Positions 1 through 5,430 of a DNA stretch of 5,430 bases are shown in pieces. The stretch comes from an uncultured Syntrophobacterales bacterium (GTDB taxonomy: Bacteria > Desulfobacterota > Syntrophia > Syntrophales > UBA5619). Within the stretch, counting starts at the first letter, position 1; each line of letters opens with the position of its first letter. The DNA is taken from the NCBI GenBank assembly GCA_903903205.1, contig CAIUXU010000372.1, forward strand, positions 1 through 5,430, in the 5' to 3' direction. The notes beneath the pieces were generated by a model that was given only the letters and a program-made list of their open reading frames with translations, ran no database searches and had not been told where the DNA came from. Both the position numbers and the translations under genes were made by a program.

Positions 1-237
1 ACCGGAAAAGGGATCGAAGAGGCGCATCTCCCTCATATCTTTGAACCATTCTTCACGACGAAAGACCCCGGTCAGGGAACGGGCCTGGGCCTCTCCATCG
101 CGTATGGCGTGATCCAAAGACACGATGGTTTCATCGACGCGGAAAGCGCGCCCGGAAAGGGCGCCACGTTCATCGTATTCCTGCCCTCCTCTGCTTCTGA
201 TAGCGGTAGTGATACGAAAAGAGTTGCACCAGTCTGA
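1..237 (+). CDS. Sensor histidine kinase, C-terminal end (5' end outside window)
   Basis: The first 78 codons, open from base 1 to TGA at 235-237, encode the second half of a HATPase_c (GHKL) ATP-binding domain. Visible in order are the end of the G1 box (TGKGI), the F box (IFEPFFTTK), the G2 box (GTGLGLS) and the final G3-like GKGATF strand, followed by a short Ser/Asp-rich tail. The kinase would bind ATP and autophosphorylate a histidine that lies upstream of the window, then pass phosphate to the response regulator starting 20 bases downstream. The spacing and shared strand make the two a likely cognate pair. Nothing can be said about its sensor domain, which is not in the window. The family call is secure; the pairing is inferred from adjacency. 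Confidence 0.93.
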   Translation, partial: TGKGIEEAHLPHIFEPFFTTKDPGQGTGLGLSIAYGVIQRHDGFIDAESAPGKGATFIVFLPSSASDSGSDTKRVAPV

Positions 238-240
238 CGG

Positions 241-248
241 AAGGAAAG
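241..248 (+). promoter_or_regulatory. Ribosome binding site deciding the response-regulator start
   Basis: The purine run AAGGAAAG lies 8 bases before ATG 257. It supports starting the regulator at 257 rather than at the in-frame ATG at 125. The earlier start would overlap the kinase by over 100 bases and add 44 residues with no similarity to a receiver domain. Confidence 0.6.
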
Positions 249-256
249 CCGAGACC

Positions 257-1609
257 ATGACGAAGAAAAAAGAGAGGATTCTGATCATTGATGACGATGA
301 GGTCATTCGGGACGGATGTTATCAGGTCCTCTCTCGAAAAGGTTATCTCGCTGAAACCACAGGGGATGCCATCCAGGGGCTGACGATGGCTCTCCTGGAT
401 CTCTATGACGTCGTTCTGCTGGACATCCGGATGCCGGGGATGGAAGGCTTTGAGATCCTCAAAAGACTGAAAAATGAGGAGAGAACCATATCGGCCAAGG
501 TGATTATCATCACCGGTTACGGAAACGTGCCGCTGGCGGTCGAGGCCATGAGGCAAGGCGCCTCGGATTTTCTGACGAAGCCCTATTCGGCCGCTGAATT
601 GCTGGGCGCCGTCGAAAAGGTGCTTGAAAAGAACGAAGCCTACCGTCCGGGGAAAGAGATTCCGGTTCTGGTCGGAAACAGCGACTACATGAATGAACTC
701 AATGAATCAGTCAGGCGGATCGCACCGACGGACAGCACCGTCCTGGTCACAGGAGAAAGTGGAACCGGAAAAGAGCTTGTCGCACGCACGCTTCATAATC
801 TCAGCCGAAGGGCGGAAAGGTCTTTTGTGCCGGTGGACTGCTCTTCCCTGGCTGAAAGCCTCATGGAAAGTGAACTTTTCGGTCATGTGAGAGGAGCGTT
901 CAGCGGGGCGACTGAAGCGCGGGAAGGCCGGTTTCAGATGGCCGACAAGGGCACCCTGTTCCTCGACGAGATTTCCAATATCAGCCTGAACATACAGGCG
1001 AAATTGCTGCGCGTAATCCAGGAACAGGAGGTTCCCCGGGTGGGCAAATCTACCGCCGAGAAGGTGGACACCCGTCTGATTGTGGCAACAAACAAGGATC
1101 TCCGCCTGGAAATCGAGGGTGGCCGGTTTCGGGAGGATCTGTTCTACAGAATTTCCGTGGTTCCGATTCACATCAAGCCACTCCGGGAACACAAGGCGGA
1201 TATCCTGCCCCTTGCCAGGCATTATTTCGATATCTACGGAGCGAAGCATGGAAGCAAGGTCCGCAACCTCTCCGCAGAGGCGGAGAAATCCCTGGTCGCC
1301 TACCGATGGCCCGGAAACATCCGGGAACTGAAGAATACCGTAGAACGTCTCTGCGTTCTGTGCGATCAGGAAATCGTCAACCCTTCAGACATCTTCTATT
1401 ACGGACAAACCGGTGAGGCAAAGGCGCCGGTCCTGGACGCCTCCTCCGGCAGAATGACCCTGATCGATGTGGAAAAGGAGCATATTGTCAAGGCCCTGAG
1501 TCACTTCCGGTTCCAGATCAACACGACGGCGCAGTTCCTCGGCATCGACCGCAAGACGCTCCGAATCAAGATGCGCAATTACGGCATCCGGGCGGAGACC
1601 GAACCATGA
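257..1609 (+). CDS. NtrC-family sigma-54-dependent response regulator
   Basis: A 450-residue activator with the full NtrC layout. The receiver domain (about 7-125) has the acidic pocket D12-D14, phospho-acceptor D56 in LLDIRMPG, T86 and K108. The AAA+ domain (about 138-365) has Walker A GESGTGKE (166-173), the sigma-54 contact loop as GAFSGA (213-218), Walker B GTLFLDE (232-238), ATNKDL (277-282), the arginine-finger segment FREDLFYRI (291-299) and WPGNIREL (351-358). A Fis-type helix-turn-helix ends the protein (about 408-444). On phosphorylation it should oligomerise and drive open-complex formation by sigma-54 RNA polymerase. The contact loop has Ser where GAFTGA has Thr, a conservative change. 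It follows the kinase by 19 bases and its stop overlaps the ferredoxin start as ATGA, placing it in the hydrogenase operon. Its targets are unknown. Confidence 0.95.
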   Translation: MTKKKERILIIDDDEVIRDGCYQVLSRKGYLAETTGDAIQGLTMALLDLYDVVLLDIRMPGMEGFEILKRLKNEERTISAKVIIITGYGNVPLAVEAMRQGASDFLTKPYSAAELLGAVEKVLEKNEAYRPGKEIPVLVGNSDYMNELNESVRRIAPTDSTVLVTGESGTGKELVARTLHNLSRRAERSFVPVDCSSLAESLMESELFGHVRGAFSGATEAREGRFQMADKGTLFLDEISNISLNIQAKLLRVIQEQEVPRVGKSTAEKVDTRLIVATNKDLRLEIEGGRFREDLFYRISVVPIHIKPLREHKADILPLARHYFDIYGAKHGSKVRNLSAEAEKSLVAYRWPGNIRELKNTVERLCVLCDQEIVNPSDIFYYGQTGEAKAPVLDASSGRMTLIDVEKEHIVKALSHFRFQINTTAQFLGIDRKTLRIKMRNYGIRAETEP

Positions 1610-1872
1610 GACAAATGCTTGTCGTGACCATTTGCGTCGGCAGTTCCTGCAACCTGCGTGGCTCGGACGACCTGGCCATAAAGATCCAGAACCTTATCGA
1701 AAAAGAGAATCTTGAGGGAATGGTGGATATCGTCGGGGCTTTCTGCATGGATGCCTGCTCAAGGGGAATTTCCGTGCGGGTAGGGAAGCGCCAGTTTAGC
1801 GGGATCCGCCCCGAGGATGGCGAGGCTTTCTTTTACAAGGAGATCATGGGATATGAGGAGACGATACCATGA
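1606..1872 (+). CDS. NuoE-like thioredoxin-fold [2Fe-2S] ferredoxin
   Basis: An 88-residue protein with the four-cysteine pattern of the NuoE / thioredoxin-like [2Fe-2S] ferredoxin family: C10-x4-C15 (CVGSSC) and C47-x3-C51 (CMDAC), with the typical VGSSCNLRGS and G(A/S)FC segments and a late beta-hairpin (ISVRVGKRQF). The family carries one [2Fe-2S] cluster and passes electrons between hydrogenase or NADH-dehydrogenase-type subunits. It is much shorter than NuoE, with no N-terminal helical domain, as expected for the stand-alone form beside [FeFe] hydrogenases. The start at 1606 is preceded by GGCGGAG (1591-1597) with 8 bases between; it overlaps the regulator stop, and its own stop overlaps the next start, both as ATGA. 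A role as electron partner of the following HydS-like protein is inferred from position. Confidence 0.9.
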   Translation: MRQMLVVTICVGSSCNLRGSDDLAIKIQNLIEKENLEGMVDIVGAFCMDACSRGISVRVGKRQFSGIRPEDGEAFFYKEIMGYEETIP

Positions 1873-3611
1873 AAGATCCAATCATCACCACGAACCCCGC
1901 CCTCTGTCATGACTGCTACTGTTGCGTTCGCAACTGCAACGTCAAGGCGATCCGGGTAAAGGACGGCCAGGCCCAGATCGTTCCCGAACTCTGCATCGTC
2001 TGTGGAACCTGCGTCCGTGTCTGTCCGCAGAAGGCCAAGGGCGTTCGCAGTGCAAGGCCTGATGTTCTGGATGCGATGCGCCAGCGGAAACGGGTCATCG
2101 CATCGGTCGCCCCATCGGGACCGGCCTGCTTCGACATCGAAAGTTTCTCCCAGATGGAGAGCGCCCTTAAAACTCTGGGATTTTCCGCTGCGGAAGAGAC
2201 GGCCGTCGGGGCGGAGATCGTGGCGATCGCCCACCGGGAATATATGGAAAAGGCGCCGCAGCACCGCCCGCTCATCACTTCAGCCTGCCCTGTCGTCGTC
2301 AACCTCATCGTGCAGTATTATCCCGATCTGATACCCCATTTGGCCCCCATCGTTTCGCCGATGATCGCCCATGGGCGCCTGCTGGCGAAGAAGTACGGCC
2401 CCGATGCCTTCATTGTCTTTATCGGTCCCTGCATCGCAAAGAAACAGGAGATTCTGGAGAATTCCATAGAGGGCGTTGTCCATGCCGCGATGACCTTTCG
2501 GGGACTTGATGAATGGCTCGGCGAAGCCAGGATCACTTTCCCACCCCCGTCACTGCGAAAACAAACCGAAGATGGTCTCCCCGAAGGGGCGCTTCCCCCC
2601 GAAAAGGCGCGTCTCTTTCCGCTCGAGGGCGGGTTGCTGGGCACAGCCCATATGAGCACGGATATCCTGGGTGAGGGGATGGTGGTCGCCTCGGGCATCG
2701 ACGCCTGTCAGGAGGCGCTTAACGACATCCGCATCGGAACGCTTAACGCGGGTCTCGTCGAGCTTTTGGCCTGCAAGGGGGGCTGTGTGAATGGGCCGTG
2801 CCAGGCCGACAATGACGGCGGCATCTCCCTGGCGCGGCAGAAGATTCTGCGGTTTCATTCCGCGCGGCAACCGGGGCTTCAAGTCCCCAGGGAGGAGTGG
2901 CCGACGCTGGAGCGTACCCTCGAAGACCAGAAAGTCTCAGTGCCGGAATTCAGCGAGGAGCAGATTCGCGAAGTTCTCCACAACGTCAACAAGTACACCC
3001 CGGATGACGAACTCAACTGCGGCGCCTGTGGCTATTCCTCTTGTCGTGAAAAGGCTGTCGCTACCCTCCGGGGGATGGCGGAGATGACCATGTGCATCCC
3101 TTACATGCGCCGCCGTTCCGAATCGTTGCGCCAGGTCGTCATGGATGTGACTCCGGACTCGATCATCATTGTCGATCATGCGCTGAAAATTCAGGACATG
3201 TCCCCCTCGACCGAGCGGCTCTTCAACTGTGCGCTCAAGGATATGGCTGGCCAGCCCCTCTCCGCCCTCTTCCCCACTCTGGAAGACTTCATCCAGGTCC
3301 GCGATACGGGCCGACCGATCATTGGCAAGGTGCGCCGCCTCGCGGAGAACATCTTCGTCGAGCAGACGATCGTCCGGGTCGAGAAACAGTCCCTGGTTGT
3401 GGCAATCCTCCGCGACATCACCGAACGGGCGAAGGAACGGGAAAAGTTCAACGCCCTGCGCGTGGAAACCCTGGACAAAACCAGAGAGGTGGTAGGCAAG
3501 CAGATGCGCGTCGCCCATCAAATAGCCCAACTGCTCGGGGAAACGACAGCGGAGAGCAAAATGATCGTTACCCATCTGGCGAAGCTCCTCGAAGAGGAGG
3601 GGCCTCAGTGA
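1869..3611 (+). CDS. hydS: HydS-like sensory [FeFe] hydrogenase with PAS domain
   Basis: A 580-residue protein. Residues 13-52 hold two [4Fe-4S] ferredoxin motifs (C13/16/19/23 and C42/45/48/52). The H-cluster domain (about 75-330) keeps all four ligand cysteines: C140 in TSACP (137-141), C188 in GPCIAKKQE (186-194), and C302 and C306 in ACKGGC; the active-site Lys (K191) is also kept. A four-Cys Fe-S domain follows (C384, C387, C392, C409; NCGACGYSSC), then PAS (about 417-520, ending ILRDITER), then a helical tail (about 523-577). There is no catalytic kinase domain. The order matches group C sensory [FeFe] hydrogenases, particularly the phosphatase-linked type. A139 stands where active enzymes have the proton-transfer Cys. 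The SD TGAGGAG (1854-1860) sits 8 bases before ATG. Start and stop both overlap neighbouring genes. Catalytic activity, and whether it senses H2 or ferredoxin redox state, are not shown by sequence. Confidence 0.93.
   Translation: MKDPIITTNPALCHDCYCCVRNCNVKAIRVKDGQAQIVPELCIVCGTCVRVCPQKAKGVRSARPDVLDAMRQRKRVIASVAPSGPACFDIESFSQMESALKTLGFSAAEETAVGAEIVAIAHREYMEKAPQHRPLITSACPVVVNLIVQYYPDLIPHLAPIVSPMIAHGRLLAKKYGPDAFIVFIGPCIAKKQEILENSIEGVVHAAMTFRGLDEWLGEARITFPPPSLRKQTEDGLPEGALPPEKARLFPLEGGLLGTAHMSTDILGEGMVVASGIDACQEALNDIRIGTLNAGLVELLACKGGCVNGPCQADNDGGISLARQKILRFHSARQPGLQVPREEWPTLERTLEDQKVSVPEFSEEQIREVLHNVNKYTPDDELNCGACGYSSCREKAVATLRGMAEMTMCIPYMRRRSESLRQVVMDVTPDSIIIVDHALKIQDMSPSTERLFNCALKDMAGQPLSALFPTLEDFIQVRDTGRPIIGKVRRLAENIFVEQTIVRVEKQSLVVAILRDITERAKEREKFNALRVETLDKTREVVGKQMRVAHQIAQLLGETTAESKMIVTHLAKLLEEEGPQ
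3585..3602 (+). promoter_or_regulatory. Strong RBS of the phosphatase gene, inside a small hairpin
   Basis: GAGGAGGGG (3594-3602) contains AGGAGG at 3595-3600, 7 bases before the GTG at 3608, and fixes that start. The six bases CTCCTC at 3585-3590 are perfectly complementary to GAGGAG at 3594-3599 across a GAA loop, so the site could be masked until ribosomes translating the end of hydS open it. The pairing is seen; a regulatory effect is inference. Confidence 0.55.
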
Positions 3612-4786
3612 GACACGTTGTCGAATGTGCTTGGAAGAGCTTGCACAAGCATGGCGAGGAGCTGTGCGGCGATTCCGTCATCGTCCGGTCGGGCGCCGAC
3701 TCCTTCGTTGCCGTCCTCTCCGATGGCCTGGGAAGCGGCGTAAAGGCCAATATTCTCTCGACGCTTACGGCGGAGATCGCCGCGCACCTGTTTGACGCGG
3801 GCAGCTCCGTGGAGGACGTCATGCAGACGCTGCTGGAAACCCTTCCCGAATGCAGTGTCCGCAAGCTGGCCTATGCTACGTTTGCCGTTCTGACCGTAAA
3901 AAACGGGTGTGAAGCCTCTCTTGTGGAATTCGATTCTCCCCCGCTGATCCTGGTGCGCGATCACGCGTTGTTTGATCTTCCGGTAGAGATGCGGGAGGTC
4001 AACGGGCGGATGATCCGGGAGGCTCGCTTCGATCTGCTAAAAAACGACTGTATGGTGATGATCAGCGACGGGTATGAGCATGCCGGACTTGGCGGAATTT
4101 ACCGACTGGGATGGGGGTGGGAGAATATCGCCCTGGCCGTACAACGTTTTGTGAACACAGGGGTCGATGCCTTCAAACTGACACAGGCGTTATCCCGCAC
4201 ATGCCTGAAACTCTACGACGACAAGCCCGGGGACGACTCCACCGTCATCAGCATGCGGGTGCGCCCCGCCGTATCCGTCAGCATTCTCACCGGTCCGCCG
4301 GCCAACAAGGATCTGGATGCCTTTGCCGTCTCACGACTGGAAGCGGCCGAGGGACCCAAGATTATCTGCGGCGGCAGCACCTCCCAGATGGCAGCCCGTG
4401 TCCTGGGGGAGGAGCTACAGGTGGACTGGATTCCCCCCAAAAAGAGAACCGGAGATGCCCCCGGCAAGAAGAAAGGTTCACCACCCACGGCCCGTCTGAA
4501 GGGGATGGATCTTGTTACGGAAGGGATTCTGACCCTCGGCCAGACGGTTGAACTTCTGCACCAAGCCCAGAGCGTCGACGACCTGCCTCGCGACGCTGAT
4601 GCCGCAACCCGTCTGGCCCGTTATCTACTCGCAGCCGACGACATTCTCCTGATCGTCGGGTCGGCAATCAACCCGAATCAAGTGGCCGATATCATACGTG
4701 GCGAATCGATGCGGATGGTCTATATCCGCGAACTCGTCCAGGATCTGAAACAGCGCAACAAGCAGGTGACCATCGAAAAGATCTGA
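3608..4786 (+). CDS. PP2C/SpoIIE-type serine phosphatase with extra C-terminal domain
   Basis: A 392-residue protein starting at GTG 3608, which overlaps the hydS stop (GTGA). The phosphatase core is about residues 1-218. It carries the metal-binding acidic motifs of PPM/SpoIIE enzymes: EELCGDS with D22, SDGLGSG with D39-G40, FDSPPLIL (108-115), MISDGYEHA with D154-G155, and KPGDDSTVI with D209-D210. It should remove phosphate from Ser/Thr phosphoproteins using Mn or Mg. Residues 221-392 form a second domain I cannot name, with TGPP (228-231), ICGGSTSQ (253-260), a Lys/Pro-rich stretch (about 276-293), DLVTEGILTL (301-310) and IVGSAINPNQ (349-358). Similar domains, as I recall, follow the phosphatase in HydS gene clusters. 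No transmembrane segment or sensor domain is seen, so input probably comes from HydS. An earlier in-frame ATG at 3092 lies deep inside hydS and is rejected. Confidence 0.92.
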   Translation: MRHVVECAWKSLHKHGEELCGDSVIVRSGADSFVAVLSDGLGSGVKANILSTLTAEIAAHLFDAGSSVEDVMQTLLETLPECSVRKLAYATFAVLTVKNGCEASLVEFDSPPLILVRDHALFDLPVEMREVNGRMIREARFDLLKNDCMVMISDGYEHAGLGGIYRLGWGWENIALAVQRFVNTGVDAFKLTQALSRTCLKLYDDKPGDDSTVISMRVRPAVSVSILTGPPANKDLDAFAVSRLEAAEGPKIICGGSTSQMAARVLGEELQVDWIPPKKRTGDAPGKKKGSPPTARLKGMDLVTEGILTLGQTVELLHQAQSVDDLPRDADAATRLARYLLAADDILLIVGSAINPNQVADIIRGESMRMVYIRELVQDLKQRNKQVTIEKI

Positions 4787-4813
4787 TCCGAATCACTCTT
4801 CATGGAGGATCAG
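4783..4813. terminator. Possible weak bidirectional stem-loop between convergent genes
   Basis: CTGATCC (4783-4789) and GGATCAG (4807-4813) form a perfect 7-bp inverted repeat around a 17-base loop. It spans the two stop codons of the convergent genes. No clear T-tract follows on either side, the loop is long and the stem short, so this is only a candidate. Confidence 0.2.
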
Positions 4814-5365
4814 TTTCATGGTGGGTTTCAGATGCAGCGACCGCCGCGGCAAGGTGATCCGGACTCTTGTCCCGGTCGGTCCGTTTTGCGGGTTGGTGTT
4901 CGATTCCACGGCGATCACGCCTGAATGCGCTTTAACCGTTCCATACGCAGAGGGCAACCCCAGTCCCGTCCCTTCGCCGACAGGTTTTGTCGTGAAGAAC
5001 GGGGTGAAGAGCCGGTCCATGTTTTCTCGGGAAATCCCGACACCGGTATCCTCAATCGAGATGTAAACCTGCTCCCGATCCCCTTCGATGACAACCGTCA
5101 GGTCACCTCCCAATGGCATCGCCTCGATTGCATTTGTTACCAAATCGCGGAGCACCTTCTGGATGCGCTCCTGGTCAATGCCGACCGCCGTATCTGCAAG
5201 GTCGGCGCATAGCGATACCTTGATGGAATCTTGTTTTTGAAGGGTCCGGATGCTCTCTTTAACGAGCTGTACGATATCTGTTTCCCGTGGTTTCAGCACC
5301 TGCACAATGATGCGCCTCCAAAGTTCGTCGACGAAACTATAAGCACGAACCCAACCGGAAGGCAA
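4793..5365 (-). CDS. Histidine-kinase ATP-binding domain, probably a truncated kinase
   Basis: The minus-strand frame encodes a complete HATPase_c domain. From a TTG at 5365 (190 aa) it shows the N box LRDLVTNAIEAMP (N78), G1 DTGVGIS (106-112), F box LFTPFFTTK (119-127), G2 GEGTGLGLPSAYG (130-142) and a final GPTGTRVRITLP strand. The His-containing dimerisation domain is not visible: only about 30 residues precede the ATPase domain, and they resemble the end of its last helix (VDELWRR). The frame stays open through the 65 bases to the window edge, but those contain repeats rather than kinase-like sequence. A GTG at 5305 (170 aa), with TGGAGG at 5315-5320 spaced by 9 bases, is a well-supported alternative start. 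It is either a remnant of a kinase cut at its 5' side or a stand-alone ATPase. It converges on the phosphatase with 6 bases between. Confidence 0.75.
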   Translation of the reverse strand: MPSGWVRAYSFVDELWRRIIVQVLKPRETDIVQLVKESIRTLQKQDSIKVSLCADLADTAVGIDQERIQKVLRDLVTNAIEAMPLGGDLTVVIEGDREQVYISIEDTGVGISRENMDRLFTPFFTTKPVGEGTGLGLPSAYGTVKAHSGVIAVESNTNPQNGPTGTRVRITLPRRSLHLKPTMKLILHEE

Positions 5366-5381
5366 GGCGTTCAGGAAACAT

Positions 5382-5402
5382 AGTGCTGAGTTCCGAGTGC
5401 TG
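5382..5402. repeat. Short direct repeat AGTGCTG, two copies at 14-base period
   Basis: AGTGCTG occurs at 5382-5388 and 5396-5402, separated by AGTTCCG. The second copy shares its last G with the palindrome starting at 5402. It is non-coding by appearance and forms one repeat-rich block with that palindrome, upstream of the kinase fragment. Confidence 0.5.
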
Positions 5403-5430
5403 TAGGGGCGGGTTTCAAACCCGCCCCTAC
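5402..5430. repeat. REP-like perfect palindrome
   Basis: The arms GTAGGGGCGGGTTT (5402-5415) and AAACCCGCCCCTAC (5417-5430) are exact reverse complements around a single C at 5416. The GTAGGGGCG...CGCCCCTAC ends are typical of dispersed REP-type palindromes of many environmental bacteria, which are thought to be moved by RAYT transposases. A hairpin of this strength could also stop transcription or protect an mRNA end. It reaches the last base of the window, so further units may follow. A copy number cannot be judged from here. Confidence 0.8.

Noticed and set aside
125..256. N-terminal 44-residue extension of the response regulator from ATG 125
   Set aside because: It overlaps the kinase 3' end in another frame, does not resemble a receiver domain, and the SD at 241-248 supports ATG 257.
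238..256. Possible promoter between kinase and regulator genes
   Set aside because: The 19-base gap holds an SD but no -35/-10 or -24/-12 elements; the genes look co-transcribed.
707..1249. 180-codon minus-strand open frame inside the response regulator
   Set aside because: It covers the AAA+ core, whose motifs are unambiguous on the plus strand; the antisense protein has no family features.
1844..1872. TCATGG/CCATGA inverted repeat around the hydS SD and start codon
   Set aside because: Only 6 bp with a 17-base loop; likely chance, and the SD itself lies in the loop and stays accessible.
2937..3575. 212-codon minus-strand open frame across hydS
   Set aside because: No recognisable domain or RBS. 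It is a by-product of GC-rich third positions in the well-supported plus-strand gene.
3092..3607. 172-residue N-terminal extension of the phosphatase frame from ATG 3092
   Set aside because: It lies wholly within hydS, where the Fe-S, PAS and tail motifs are clear in the other frame. The phosphatase family starts about 20 residues before its GD motif, matching GTG 3608 with its strong SD.
5402..5430. Palindrome as a CRISPR repeat
   Set aside because: Only one copy is seen and no spacers; perfect full-length symmetry fits a REP element better.

Overview
The window looks like part of an anaerobic bacterial genome. By eye the base composition is moderately GC-rich, and the main content is a tightly packed five-gene plus-strand operon built around a putative sensory [FeFe] hydrogenase. 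An NtrC-type two-component pair, this hydrogenase type and a GTAGGGGCGGG palindrome of a kind common in environmental anaerobes together suggest a strict anaerobe, perhaps a syntrophic or fermentative member of the Desulfobacterota. The taxonomic guess is inference only.

Layout. 1-237 is the 3' end of a sensor histidine kinase (ATP-binding domain only). 257-1609 is its NtrC-family response regulator (REC, sigma-54 AAA+ and Fis-type HTH). 1606-1872 is a small NuoE-like [2Fe-2S] ferredoxin. 1869-3611 is a HydS-type protein: two ferredoxin [4Fe-4S] motifs, an H-cluster domain, a further four-Cys Fe-S domain, PAS, and a helical tail. 3608-4786 is a PP2C/SpoIIE-type phosphatase with an extra C-terminal domain of unknown function. 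The last four genes are joined by 4-base start/stop overlaps (ATGA, ATGA, GTGA), so the regulator is part of the same translational unit as the hydrogenase module. On the minus strand, converging after 6 bases, is an ATP-binding kinase fragment (4793-5365) without a visible dimerisation/His domain. Its upstream side runs into a short direct repeat and a perfect 29-base REP-like palindrome at the window edge (5402-5430).

How it could work (inference). The ferredoxin and the Fe-S chain of HydS would carry electrons to or from an H-cluster whose four ligand cysteines are kept but whose usual proton-relay residues appear replaced, which suits a sensor better than a high-turnover enzyme. The redox or H2 state would pass through the third Fe-S domain to PAS and the helical tail, and so to the co-translated phosphatase. 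The kinase/NtrC pair would give a sigma-54-dependent transcriptional output. The Ser/Thr-phosphoprotein substrate, the hydrogenase maturases and the target promoters are not in the window.
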